The position numbers and the translations under genes were made by a program. Below are positions 43,705-52,668 of a DNA stretch of 64,000 nt, one piece after another. This DNA is from JAXMBX01 sp046349635 (GTDB lineage: Bacteria; Planctomycetota; Planctomycetia; Planctomycetales; Planctomycetaceae). Position 1 is the first letter of the stretch; each line of letters starts with the position of its first letter. Below the pieces are notes generated by a model. The model was not told the origin of the DNA. It saw only the letters and a list, made by a program, of their open reading frames with translations, and made no database searches. Where the stretch lies: contig JAXMBX010000008.1 in NCBI GenBank assembly GCA_046349635.1, forward strand, positions 53,398 to 117,397, given 5' to 3'.

Positions 43705-43721
43705 TTGAGACTGAGTCTCAA
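43705..43721. promoter_or_regulatory. Palindromic operator candidate upstream of the DUF1559 gene
   Basis: TTGAGACT-G-AGTCTCAA is a perfect 8-1-8 palindrome. The core TGAGACTGAGTCTCA has the 7-1-7 geometry of Fur-family boxes, differing from the common TGAGAATNATTCTCA by one base in each half. A likely -10 (TATTAA, 43699-43704) lies directly before it, so a bound protein would cover the transcription start. It is 77 bases upstream of the start codon. Confidence 0.55.
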
Positions 43722-43798
43722 ACTCATCGCCAGCCAGTAGAAGCCTCCGCTTCCTGCCAGCCAACTTCCGCCACATTTTCTTTCGGAGCTTCAACCTC

Positions 43799-44830
43799 AT
43801 GTCGCATCCCAGCAAACTGGCCAGGCCTCGTGGATTCACTCTTATCGAGCTGCTCGTGGTGATCGCCATCATCGGCGTCCTGATTTCGCTCCTGCTTCCG
43901 GCCGTGCAACAGGCCCGTGAAGCGGCCCGCCGTACCCAGTGCAAGAACAACCTGCACCAGATCGGGCTCGCATTGCACAACTACCTGTCGGCCATGAACG
44001 TTTTCCCTCCCAGCTTCTGCATTGGAGCCGAAACGGGCGGAACGTGGTCGATTCAGGCCCGCATCCTGCCTTACATGGACCAGATGAATGCGTTCGCGAT
44101 TGCCGACCTGAAAGTGGGCTACGGCGTCGCTCCGAACTCGACACTGGGAATCACCCAGATGCAAATTCCGGCTTATCACTGTCCCAGCGAAGTCCGCGCG
44201 GAACCCCGCGTGGCCGCCCCTCCTGCCGCCACGCACTTCCCCTCCACGTATGCCTTCAACGGCGGAACGTGGAAACTGTTTACTCCCGGGGCCACACTGG
44301 GTGACGGCGGGAAGCCCGGAAACGGCGCCTTTGCTCCCAACAGCAACTTCAAGGAATCGCACTTCACCGACGGCTTGAGCCACACGCTCTGCTTCTCGGA
44401 AGTCAAAGCTTACACCCCCAACATCGGCAACGACGCCGTCCCCACTGACTCCGATCCGATCCCCACTTCACTGGCGGCTTTTACCACTGGCACGCTCAGT
44501 CTCACGGGACATACCGAATGGGTGGACGGCAAGATTCACGAAGCCGGTTTCACGACCGCCTTCACTCCGAACACGGTCACCCTGATCAGTAACCCGTCAA
44601 ATCCGACTCCTGTCGACGGAGATTACATCTCCTGCAAGGAACGGGGAACCAGTGTGACCTGCGCCCAGAAGCCGACCTATGCGGCAGTCACCGCCCGCAG
44701 TTGGCATCCGAGCATCGTCAACACCCTGCTCATGGATGGCTCGGTGCACACGATTGCCAACTCGATCGACCTGAACGTGTGGCGGGGCCTGAGTACCCGC
44801 AACGGAAACGATCCGACCGGCGAGTTCTAA
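43799..44830 (+). CDS. DUF1559 protein with type IV pilin-like N-terminus
   Basis: A 343-residue member of the DUF1559/SBP_bac_10 family, very abundant in planctomycetes. The prepilin signature is RPRGFTLIELLVVIAIIGVLISLLLPAVQQAREAARR, with cleavage expected between Gly12 and Phe13 and Glu17 at position +5 of the mature form. LHNYLSAMNVFPPSF and FSEVKAYTPNIG are family landmarks, and the C-terminus ends with the GSVHTIANSIDLNVWRGLSTRNG motif. These are thought to be pseudopilin- or fibre-forming surface proteins; the function of individual members is mostly unknown. Upstream there is the palindrome 43705-43721; downstream a strong bidirectional terminator. Confidence 0.93.
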   Translation: MSHPSKLARPRGFTLIELLVVIAIIGVLISLLLPAVQQAREAARRTQCKNNLHQIGLALHNYLSAMNVFPPSFCIGAETGGTWSIQARILPYMDQMNAFAIADLKVGYGVAPNSTLGITQMQIPAYHCPSEVRAEPRVAAPPAATHFPSTYAFNGGTWKLFTPGATLGDGGKPGNGAFAPNSNFKESHFTDGLSHTLCFSEVKAYTPNIGNDAVPTDSDPIPTSLAAFTTGTLSLTGHTEWVDGKIHEAGFTTAFTPNTVTLISNPSNPTPVDGDYISCKERGTSVTCAQKPTYAAVTARSWHPSIVNTLLMDGSVHTIANSIDLNVWRGLSTRNGNDPTGEF

Positions 44831-44850
44831 ATCGCCGCTGAATTTCGGCA

Positions 44851-44889
44851 AAAAAAGCCTCCGTCAATCAGATTGACGGAGGCTTTTTT
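44851..44889. terminator. Bidirectional rho-independent terminator
   Basis: A perfect inverted repeat with 13-bp GC-containing arms (44857-44869 and 44871-44883) flanked by six A on the left and six T on the right, so it works in both directions. The central A is the symmetry point, and the real hairpin loop would take the central bases. It ends the DUF1559 gene on the plus strand and the 687-residue membrane protein gene on the minus strand. Confidence 0.9.
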
Positions 44890-44910
44890 CATTCCACTTG
44901 CGAGCAGTCC

Positions 44911-46974
44911 TCAGCGGTGCTTCTTGTTCTTGAGGATGGGCGCCGTCCGCCACAGGGCCTTGGGTCCCCAACGGTACTGCGCTCCTCTTTCAACGGTGCG
45001 GGCTCCGCCGTAAATTTTGTGAATCGCCGTCGCCTCCATTGTCATCAACAGAGCGGCGACCGGCAGACCGATCAACCAGACATTACGTATTAATGGCCCG
45101 AATCCGCGCGCGGGAGGCTGAACCGCGACTTGAAGCGATGGGCCGGGGAGTGTCACGACCAGGAATGTGGCCAATGCCCCGTTCATGATGATCACCCATT
45201 CCGTCACCAGGCGTTGCTCGCTGAACCCGTTCAGCGATCGCTCGAAATCGGCGATGACCATGATCCACAGCAGCAGGATATAAACCAGTTGGCCGCGTCC
45301 CGCCCAGGAGGAGGGGACAATGGCAAGCGGTCGCCGCAGATGCACCAACATCGCGCCGATCAGGGCGGCACTGATGGCCCACCAGGCGAGATTGAACCAC
45401 AAGTCCGCGCTCAGTTCGATCTTCTGGAAAAACGGGGCCTTCATCATCTCGGGGACGAGTTTGTGATGCCCGCTGGTCCATTCCTTCACATTCTTGTAGA
45501 CATTGAAATAGGTCATCATCATCAGGACAAATCCGACCGAGAAGACCTGCGTCCAGCGGCGGACCGCAGGCGAATTGCCCTGAGGCTCGAGTTTCCGCCA
45601 CAGCAGTCCGAAGGTGATCGCCGTCGCCACGCCATGCCCGAATCCCTGAGATTGTTCCAGGACACTGTGCCAGTTCGCGCCCTGGTAATGCGACCATGGC
45701 TGGGGAACGGTCCCGCCATTCAGATCTCCGTTTCCGGGGATCCAGACGAGAGCCCGCAGAAAGTGAACCGTGGCAAAACTGATCCCGCCGAAAAAGAAAT
45801 TCAATGACCCGGCATAGGCCATCGGAGTCAAACCGTTCCGGACTGCGTACAACAACGTCCCGAAAAAGACTCCCGTGATCCCGGCCCAGTCGTCGCTGCG
45901 GGGGGGCATCAAACGGAAGCCACCAATTGACATGAGGAACGTCGACCCCAGGACCGGCATCAAAAGAAACGCAACCAGCCAGCCTCCGGCCATGTAGACG
46001 AACAATCCCGAATCGTTCCGCCATTTACCGTACAGGATGAAGTAGATCACAACCCCCAACGTCACCCCCACCCATAGCCCGACGTATTGGGGAAAGTCCA
46101 TGAAGAATTGGGGCCCATTCGTCATCAAATTGTCCGCGGTAAAATGCTCACCGGTCTTAGGGTCCGCGTATGTCAGATCCCCTAAGGGAACGACGAGGGC
46201 CTGGACCAGTCGCGGTGTGAGGCCGGCCACATCCAGACATTTCTGCACCACCCACCCACCCACTCCACCGACAACCGCGAACAGGCCGAGCAGCCAGGCT
46301 TTATCGAACTTCCGTTCCCACAGGTCGTAAGCGAAGACCCCCAGCAGCGCAAATGTCGCCGGCAACCAGTCCGCATCGAACCAGTAGAGAGGGCTTTTGT
46401 GCCGTCCCCAGGTTCCATCCGCACCCGTGGCTGAGGGGGACTTCAGGAATTCCGAGAGTGGAACTTCCAGGTAGTGGAACAGGATCATCGATGTCAGGAC
46501 AAAGCAGAGCGGGGCAAAGATCCGAGTCAGTCGGTCGCGGGACATGCAGAGCGCGAGGGCCGTTCCCGCTCCTCCCAATCCCGCCCACAAACCCCCTTCG
46601 TAACAGACGATTCCATAACCATACCACGTCGATTCCCACTGCCCGGAGCTGGCAAACGACATGGGATACATGTAAGAGATCGATCCACCGAAGCCCCAGC
46701 CCAGCCCGCCAAACAGGGCACAGTAGCCGACGCGGCTCCGCCAGTCATCCCGGCCGGAAAGAATGCAGACTGCCATTGCGGCGAGCGCGCCCGGAATCCA
46801 GGCCCCCGATTCATGCCCGAAATCCCCCCGAATTCCCCAGCCGATGGAGAGGGATAATGCGACCAGAAGGATCGACAACGGCTTAAAGAGCGGATTTGAG
46901 AGGCTGGAACTCCGGCCCAGGGGAGGGAGCAGATCAGAACCGGAAACGACATCAAGGGGGGAAGCGGTCGTCAT
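44911..46974 (-). CDS. Polytopic membrane protein of unknown function, 687 residues
   Basis: About 14 hydrophobic segments are visible, such as FKPLSILLVALSLSIGWGIRGDFG, WIPGALAAMAVCILSG, YCALFGGLGWGFGGSISYMYP, LLGLFAVVGGVGGWVVQK, VGLWVGVTLGVVIYFILYG, LVAFLLMPVLGSTFLMSIGG and GQLVYILLLWIMVIADF. Conserved-looking charged positions include WGIRGDFGHESG early on. I recognise no transporter or enzyme family. ATG 46974 is chosen; an in-frame start at 47016 would add 14 residues without a ribosome binding site. The minus-strand gene at 47125 lies 150 bases upstream of this one. Confidence 0.75.
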   Translation of the reverse strand: MTTASPLDVVSGSDLLPPLGRSSSLSNPLFKPLSILLVALSLSIGWGIRGDFGHESGAWIPGALAAMAVCILSGRDDWRSRVGYCALFGGLGWGFGGSISYMYPMSFASSGQWESTWYGYGIVCYEGGLWAGLGGAGTALALCMSRDRLTRIFAPLCFVLTSMILFHYLEVPLSEFLKSPSATGADGTWGRHKSPLYWFDADWLPATFALLGVFAYDLWERKFDKAWLLGLFAVVGGVGGWVVQKCLDVAGLTPRLVQALVVPLGDLTYADPKTGEHFTADNLMTNGPQFFMDFPQYVGLWVGVTLGVVIYFILYGKWRNDSGLFVYMAGGWLVAFLLMPVLGSTFLMSIGGFRLMPPRSDDWAGITGVFFGTLLYAVRNGLTPMAYAGSLNFFFGGISFATVHFLRALVWIPGNGDLNGGTVPQPWSHYQGANWHSVLEQSQGFGHGVATAITFGLLWRKLEPQGNSPAVRRWTQVFSVGFVLMMMTYFNVYKNVKEWTSGHHKLVPEMMKAPFFQKIELSADLWFNLAWWAISAALIGAMLVHLRRPLAIVPSSWAGRGQLVYILLLWIMVIADFERSLNGFSEQRLVTEWVIIMNGALATFLVVTLPGPSLQVAVQPPARGFGPLIRNVWLIGLPVAALLMTMEATAIHKIYGGARTVERGAQYRWGPKALWRTAPILKNKKHR

Positions 46975-47124
46975 GGGGATGCGGAATCTCCAATCGTTGC
47001 GACAAGGTGGGAGCACTCAGGGGAGTTCCCATCTTACCGTCACCGGAGAGAGATTTCCGCATGAAATCCCATGCTTCAGACCGACCGGCCATGCCTTCAC
47101 AATCCGGCCGTAATGTGAAGGGGA

Positions 47125-47541
47125 TCAGAATGCGAACTGTTGGGCGAGGATTCGCAGGTCCATCGTCGTATGCACGCTGAGCAGCGCACTGTAGATCACG
47201 ACGCAGGTGACGATGGCCGTCGCCGCCGTCATCAAGCCGCGGGCGGCGCGAATCTTGTGGCAGGCGATGTAATGTGCGATCGAGCACACAAACGCCACCA
47301 GGGAGAACTTGAAGAGTGCCAATCCCGGCACGCCCCATTCCGTCAAAATCGAACGGGCAATCGGGTTCGATTCATAAAACGCCGAGGAGGGATGGCTGAG
47401 GAGATAAACCGTCATCCCCAGGTCGAGCAGGTTTGCGAACACAAAAAAAACCGTCTCCTGCTCTAGCAGGAACGGCATGTTCGTCTTTCGGGCTTCAGTC
47501 TGAAGTCTCGAGGTATCCAGTGCGAATGATCTGTGCGCCAT
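47125..47541 (-). CDS. Small membrane protein, DUF5658-like
   Basis: A 138-residue protein with about four hydrophobic segments: FLLEQETVFFVFANLLDLGMTVYLL, GVPGLALFKFSLVAFVCSIAHYIA, and AATAIVTCVVIYSALLSVHT. The pattern FANLLDLGMTVYLL...ESNPIARSIL...ALFKF resembles DUF5658-type proteins, whose function is unknown. The start at 47541 has GAGGAG seven bases before it; ATG 47559 is the alternative. It is followed by the 687-residue membrane protein, with which it could be co-transcribed. Confidence 0.7.
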   Translation of the reverse strand: MAHRSFALDTSRLQTEARKTNMPFLLEQETVFFVFANLLDLGMTVYLLSHPSSAFYESNPIARSILTEWGVPGLALFKFSLVAFVCSIAHYIACHKIRAARGLMTAATAIVTCVVIYSALLSVHTTMDLRILAQQFAF

Positions 47542-48293
47542 TGCAATCTCCTCAAACATTCTCTCCAGAGAACTACATCCAGACCTCGCTTGCTCGAAAC
47601 ATCCTTCTCGGTGCGACCACCGAGAACAGGACTGTCGCAAAATCTGTTCCACGCCCGGAGAGATCGCTCAATCTCGTTTCCGGTTCGGAGGGAACTTCAA
47701 TTTGTGACGGGGTGACAAAAACTCAAAAAATCAAGTCGAACTTGGGGAAGGAAAAGCCTCTTAACTCATTTTTCAAATTCCCTCAATCCCAAAAGTTGCG
47801 TGTTCGGGACCTGCCCGGTTTCCTGGCAGACCCCACTTTTGAAACCTTACTTCAGGGATTTGAACTGAGAGTGAACTTGTCCCTACCTTTTCATTCTTTC
47901 GATCTGTCCGAGAGCGGGCGAGCAGAAAAATTGATTGAAAATAGATCAATGTGGCAAATTCCCGACAGTTCCGTACCGATTTTGCGGGGCGCAAAGTCGC
48001 TCCAAATTGACGAATTGCCCTTAAATTACGCGAGGTTTCGAAATGGCCCCTTAGCAATTTCACGTTGCAGACCTCATTCAGAGGGAAGTCGTTCCGAACC
48101 CTCGTTTCGCGTCCACTGTCTCTCCGTAACATCAGTCTGCCGAGAGGGTTTCGCTTCCTAGTCAAACCTTCCCCCTGTCCCTACACTGAGACGTTTCAGT
48201 TATTCCGTGACGTTTTGAGATTTCCGATCCCGACGGCTTTCCTGAGAAAGCCTTCCCAGGGATATACCTCCTTTCCTATAGATTCTTACGACT
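47542..48293 (+). other. Long AT-richer gene-poor region upstream of leuS
   Basis: 752 bases without a supported gene, in a region that is visibly more AT-rich than its neighbours. Plus-strand and minus-strand open frames exist but lack ribosome binding sites, typical composition or recognisable motifs. A 9-bp perfect hairpin is at 47605-47613/47618-47626 (TTCTCGGTG with CACCGAGAA), near the start of the small membrane gene. A 7-bp hairpin is at 48235-48252, before leuS. TATAGA at 48277-48282 is a possible leuS -10. No tRNA or T-box signature was found. Confidence 0.5.
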
Positions 48294-51200
48294 ATGCCCC
48301 GTTACGACGCGCAACGCATCGAAGCCAAATGGCAGACTTACTGGGAAAAACAGAAGACCTTCGCCGCTCCGGAACTCCCGGCGTCGCCGGACAAGAAGCT
48401 GTATGTCCTCGACATGTTTCCCTACCCCTCCGGGGATGGCCTGCACGTCGGCCATCCTGAGGGTTATACCGCCACCGATATTGTCTGCCGCTATGGCCGC
48501 ATGCAGGGGAAATCGGTCCTCCATCCCATGGGGTGGGATGCGTTTGGGCTTCCCGCCGAACAGCACGCCATCAAGACCGGCACTCATCCTCGGGAGACCA
48601 CCTACAAGAACATCGGGACGTTCCGCCGGCAGTTGAAGATGCTCGGTTTCAGCTACGACTGGGATCGGGAACTTGCCACGACCGACCCCGACTATTTCCA
48701 CTGGACGCAATGGATCTTCCTCCAGTTGTTCGAAACCTGGTTCGATCCCGCCTGCCAATGGAAGGATCAGGAAGGAAAAGAACGCACCGGACGGGGACGC
48801 CCGATTTCCGAATTGCCGATCCCCGACGCCGTGAAAGCCAAGGGAGACGATGCGGTCCGCCGTTACCAGGACAAACATCGCCTCGCGTATATCTCCGAGG
48901 CTCCCGTCAACTGGTGTCCCGCCTTGGGAACGGTCCTCGCTAATGAGGAAGTCATTGGTGGTTTGAGCGAGCGGGGGGGGCATCCGGTTGTCAGAATCCC
49001 GTTGCGCCAGTGGATGCTGAAGATCACCGCTTATGCAGACCGGTTGGAGAACGATCTCGAAGAGGTCAACTGGCCGGAATCGATCAAGGCGTTGCAGCGG
49101 AACTGGATCGGGCGGAGCGAAGGGGCCGAGGTTGATTTCTTCGTGGGCGAAAAAGCCCAGTTTGCCACCTGGAAACAGACTCGCGCGGCATCCGGTTTCC
49201 CGGAAGAGCCTGGTGACGATGTCCTCCGCATTTACACCACACGCCCTGACACTCTTTATGGCGCGACCTACATGGTCATCGCCCCGGAGCATCCGTTTGT
49301 CGACCGGTTGACGACCCCAGAACAGAAAGAGGCCGTCGCCGCCTATTGTCAGAAAGCGGCCACGAAGAGCGACCTCGATCGGACCGACCTCGCCAAGGAC
49401 AAAACCGGCGTCTTCACCGGCTCGTATGCGATCAATCCTGTCAACGGCGAGCCGACCCCGATCTGGGTGGCGGATTATGTCCTCATCAGTTACGGGACCG
49501 GGGCCATCATGGCGGTTCCCGCGCACGACTTGCGCGACTGGGAGTTCGCGGTCAAATTTGATCTTCCGATCCGCGCCGTCGTGGCAACCCCAGACAATTA
49601 CAAGCCGACGCAGGAAGAGCAGGCTCTCGCCACGGAACGGGACGGAAAGAAGATCGTCCCGTTCGCGGGGTTAGGTAAATCGATCAACTCCGGCAGCTAC
49701 GACGGCCTGGAGACAGCGGAGTTCAAGAGCCGCATCACGGCCGATTTGCAGAAGCAGGGACTTGGCAAGAAGGCGGTCAATTACCGGTTGCGCGACTGGC
49801 TCTTCAGCCGACAGCACTTCTGGGGGGAACCATTCCCGATCTGGCACGAACTTGATGCCGATGGAAATCCCACCGGCTTGATGCGGACCGTCCCGGAATG
49901 TGAATTGCCGGTCACGCTCCCGGCGATGACCCACTTCAAACCGCACGGGCGGCCGGAACCTCCGTTGGCAGAAGCGCCGGCGGAATGGTTGTACAAAACC
50001 GATGCCGATGGCAAGAAGTACGTCCGCGAGACGAATAGCATGCCGCAATGGGCTGGCTCCTGCTGGTACTATCTGCGCTTCATCGACCCCAAGAACTCCA
50101 CGCGGTTCGTCGATCCGGTGAAGGAAAAGGCGTGGATGCCGGTCGATTTGTACATCGGTGGGGCAGAGCATGCCGTGTTGCACCTCCTCTACGCCCGCTT
50201 CTGGCACAAAGTCCTCTTCGACCGGGGGGATGTCTCGACGTCGGAGCCGTTCCGCCGCCTCGTCAACCAGGGGATGATCCTTGGGGAAGCGGAATTGACC
50301 GGCTACCGGGACAGCGCCGGAAACTGGGTCTCTTCCTCGTCAGTCGCGGATGGCCCCGAAGGTGGCCCGAGCTTTATTCATAAACAGACGAAAACACCCC
50401 TCGAAGCGGTCAAAATCTCCGCGGAGCAGGTGACGAAGAAGGGGAACGATTTCATTCTTGCCGAGCAGACGGAGATCACCGTCGAAAGCCGGGCGTACAA
50501 GATGTCGAAATCGCGCGGCAACGTGGTTAACCCGGACGATGTGGTGAAGGGTTACGGCGCGGATGCGTTGCGGTTGTACGAAATGTTCATGGGACCGCTC
50601 GAAGCGACCAAACCCTGGAGCATGAGCGGTGTCGAAGGGGTCAGCCGGTTTCTCGCCCGCGTCTGGCGGATGGTGGCCGACGACCGCAGCGACGACATTC
50701 AACTCAATCCAGCCGTTCAGGATGTCACCCCGACGCCGGATCAGTTGCGCCTGTTGCACAAGACCATCGCCGCCGTCACTCAGGATCTCGACAATCTTTC
50801 GTTCAACACCTCGATCAGCAGGATGATGGAGTTCGTGAACGAAGTGAGCGGCCAGGAAGTCCGCCCGAAACAGATTATCGAGCCGTTCATTTTGTTGTTG
50901 AGCCCGCTCGCTCCGCATCTCGCGGAGGAATTGTGGGAATTGCTCGGGCATACAAAGACGCTTGCGTACGAACCCTGGCCGAAGTTCCAGGCGGAGTTGC
51001 TGGTCGAAAGTGAAGCGGAAATTCCGGTGCAGGTGAACGGCAAATTGCGAGGCCGGGTCAAAGTGCCGGCCGGAGCCGATCAGGCGACCGCCGAGAAACA
51101 CGCCCGTCAGGATGCGAATGTCTCCGCGCAACTTGATGGCAAGCAGATCGTCAAAATCATCTTCGTTCCGGATCGGCTTCTCAATTTCGTCGTGCGATAA
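48294..51200 (+). CDS. leuS: Leucyl-tRNA synthetase
   Basis: Attaches leucine to tRNA-Leu. A 968-residue class I synthetase, longer than the usual 860-880. The HIGH motif is HVGH at residues 51-54 (PYPSGDGLHVGHPEGYTATDI), and the KMSKS motif is at residues 736-740 (YKMSKSRGNVV). The editing (CP1) domain is present, with TTRPDTLYGATYMVIAPEHP and a DxxSYGTGAIMAVPAHD-like run. The anticodon-binding and C-terminal parts end IPVQVNGKLRGRVKVPAGA. Extra length comes from insertions, including one after the HIGH-containing fold (KDQEGKERTGRGRP). No clear Shine-Dalgarno sequence precedes the ATG. The stop overlaps the next start by one base. Confidence 0.95.
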   Translation: MPRYDAQRIEAKWQTYWEKQKTFAAPELPASPDKKLYVLDMFPYPSGDGLHVGHPEGYTATDIVCRYGRMQGKSVLHPMGWDAFGLPAEQHAIKTGTHPRETTYKNIGTFRRQLKMLGFSYDWDRELATTDPDYFHWTQWIFLQLFETWFDPACQWKDQEGKERTGRGRPISELPIPDAVKAKGDDAVRRYQDKHRLAYISEAPVNWCPALGTVLANEEVIGGLSERGGHPVVRIPLRQWMLKITAYADRLENDLEEVNWPESIKALQRNWIGRSEGAEVDFFVGEKAQFATWKQTRAASGFPEEPGDDVLRIYTTRPDTLYGATYMVIAPEHPFVDRLTTPEQKEAVAAYCQKAATKSDLDRTDLAKDKTGVFTGSYAINPVNGEPTPIWVADYVLISYGTGAIMAVPAHDLRDWEFAVKFDLPIRAVVATPDNYKPTQEEQALATERDGKKIVPFAGLGKSINSGSYDGLETAEFKSRITADLQKQGLGKKAVNYRLRDWLFSRQHFWGEPFPIWHELDADGNPTGLMRTVPECELPVTLPAMTHFKPHGRPEPPLAEAPAEWLYKTDADGKKYVRETNSMPQWAGSCWYYLRFIDPKNSTRFVDPVKEKAWMPVDLYIGGAEHAVLHLLYARFWHKVLFDRGDVSTSEPFRRLVNQGMILGEAELTGYRDSAGNWVSSSSVADGPEGGPSFIHKQTKTPLEAVKISAEQVTKKGNDFILAEQTEITVESRAYKMSKSRGNVVNPDDVVKGYGADALRLYEMFMGPLEATKPWSMSGVEGVSRFLARVWRMVADDRSDDIQLNPAVQDVTPTPDQLRLLHKTIAAVTQDLDNLSFNTSISRMMEFVNEVSGQEVRPKQIIEPFILLLSPLAPHLAEELWELLGHTKTLAYEPWPKFQAELLVESEAEIPVQVNGKLRGRVKVPAGADQATAEKHARQDANVSAQLDGKQIVKIIFVPDRLLNFVVR

Positions 51201-52276
51201 TGCTGCGATTCGCCGTCATTCTGTTTTCTGCCTGCTGTCTTCTTTCGGGAGGTGCTGCCGTGAACGGAGGGACGTTTGTCTATCTCTCGATTGCGGGGGA
51301 TCAGAAACTGGCAGTGTATTCTCTCAACCAGAAGACCGGCGACCTGACGCACGCAACGGATGTGAAAACCGAAGGTGGTCCCGGTTCGCTAGTTCTTTCA
51401 CTGGACAAAAAATATCTGTATGCCTCACTGCGGACGAAGCAGAGCGTCGGCAGCTATCGAATGAACACGGAGACGGGAAACCTCACCTCGATCGGTGAGT
51501 TTCCGGTGCAGACGAACCTGGTGTACGTGAACACCGACCGGACGGGGAAATTTCTGTTCGGGGCGGAATATGTCAGCGGCAAGACAATCGTCTGCGATCT
51601 TCACCCGGACGGAAAAGTCGCCACCCCGCCGCGAAAGGCGCTGACTTCACCCATCAACGCCCACTGTCTGGTACTCGATCCCTCCGGGAAGTTTGCGTTC
51701 GTTCCTCACACGGGACCGAACCGGATCGACCAATACCGCTTCGATTCCGCGACAGGAAACCTCGTTCCGAATGATCCGCCGTTCGTCGAGGGAGCGCCCG
51801 GCTCCGGGCCACGGCATCTGGCGTTTCATCCCACGCTGTCGATGGCCTACTCCGCCGATGAACTGGGGAGCAGCCTGTCCGTCTGGAAGTTTCACCCGGA
51901 TCAAGGGACGCTCGAGCGCCTGCAGACCATCTCCACCTTGCCGGAGGGTTTCAAAGGGGAAAACACCTGTGCGGACGTGAAGATTCACCCCTCGGGGCGG
52001 TTTGTGTATGTCTCCAACCGAGGGCACGACAGTCTGGCCTGCTACGACATCAATGGTCAGACCGGCCTCGCGAAATCACTCGGGCCGGTCTGCACCGAGA
52101 AAACTCCCCGTTCCTTCGATCTCAGTCCGGACGGGGAGTATGTCTACGCCGCCGGCCAGGGATCGGGAAAGCTGGCGAGCTATCGACTCAACTCAAAAAC
52201 AGGACAACTCCAGCCACTGAAGTCCTATGACGTCGGTCCGAATCCCTCCTGGGTGATGATCGTCAAGTTTCCGTGA
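51200..52276 (+). CDS. Exported lactonase-type seven-bladed beta-propeller protein
   Basis: A 358-residue protein with a signal peptide (MLRFAVILFSACCLLSGGAAV). The rest matches the YbhE/6-phosphogluconolactonase-like lactonase family: VYLSIAGDQKLAVYSLNQKTG, SLDKKYLYASLRTKQSVGSYRM, IVCDLHPDGKVA, NAHCLVLDPSGKFAFVPHTGPNRI, DVKIHPSGRFVYVSNRGHDSLACY, and SPDGEYVYAAGQGSGKLASY. A signal peptide argues against a role in the cytoplasmic pentose phosphate pathway, so the substrate is open. Its ATG at 51200 overlaps the last base of leuS (TAATG), so translation is probably coupled. It converges with the STAS gene with 9 bases between. Confidence 0.88.
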   Translation: MLRFAVILFSACCLLSGGAAVNGGTFVYLSIAGDQKLAVYSLNQKTGDLTHATDVKTEGGPGSLVLSLDKKYLYASLRTKQSVGSYRMNTETGNLTSIGEFPVQTNLVYVNTDRTGKFLFGAEYVSGKTIVCDLHPDGKVATPPRKALTSPINAHCLVLDPSGKFAFVPHTGPNRIDQYRFDSATGNLVPNDPPFVEGAPGSGPRHLAFHPTLSMAYSADELGSSLSVWKFHPDQGTLERLQTISTLPEGFKGENTCADVKIHPSGRFVYVSNRGHDSLACYDINGQTGLAKSLGPVCTEKTPRSFDLSPDGEYVYAAGQGSGKLASYRLNSKTGQLQPLKSYDVGPNPSWVMIVKFP

Positions 52277-52285
52277 TGTGGCGGC

Positions 52286-52648
52286 TCAGGTCAGGGTTTC
52301 CAAAACCTGCTGACGCTTGTCGTAGATCGCCCAGAGGGTATCGAGGGCGGTGACGCGCAACAGTTCCCGCGCCATCGGACTCGCGCCGCAGATCACAATC
52401 TCCCCTCCCCATCCCTTCACCAGTTTGTGGCTCAGCAGAACCAGGGAGAGGAAGACGGACCCGACATACTCCAGGCCACTCAAGTCAAAGATCACCAGCG
52501 GAACCTTGGTGCCTTTCAAGGGGGAAAGCAGAACCGAGGTTCCTTCCTCAATCAGATCCCAACGCATGGTTTCGACGTCCTTGGCCGGGATCACCACGAC
52601 CGCATCTCCATGCCATTCCAACTGAAAGATCGAGTTGAGTTGGCTCAT
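52286..52648 (-). CDS. STAS-domain anti-sigma-factor-antagonist-like protein
   Basis: A 120-residue single STAS domain: FQLEWHGDAVVVIPAKDVE, VPLVIFDLSGLEYVGSVFLSLVLLSHKLV, and GGEIVICGASPMARELLRVTALDTLW. The SpoIIAA-like site is present with Ser in EYVGSVFLS, though the preceding acidic residue of the usual D-S pair is Gly here, so phosphorylation control is uncertain. ATG 52648 has GGGGGAAA about four to ten bases before it and aligns with the domain start. It lies 20 bases downstream of the DUF1080-ThuA gene on the same strand. No kinase or phosphatase partner of the RsbT/SpoIIAB type is next to it. Confidence 0.82.
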   Translation of the reverse strand: MSQLNSIFQLEWHGDAVVVIPAKDVETMRWDLIEEGTSVLLSPLKGTKVPLVIFDLSGLEYVGSVFLSLVLLSHKLVKGWGGEIVICGASPMARELLRVTALDTLWAIYDKRQQVLETLT

Positions 52649-52668
52649 CAGATTTCCCCCGGTTGAGT

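Noticed and set aside
47433..48161. Plus-strand open frame of 242 codons upstream of leuS
   Set aside because: It overlaps the small membrane gene on the other strand, has poor protein-like composition and no motif or ribosome binding site.
47773..48165. Minus-strand open frame of 130 codons in the same region
   Set aside because: Same reasons; two opposite frames here are more likely chance in an AT-richer region.
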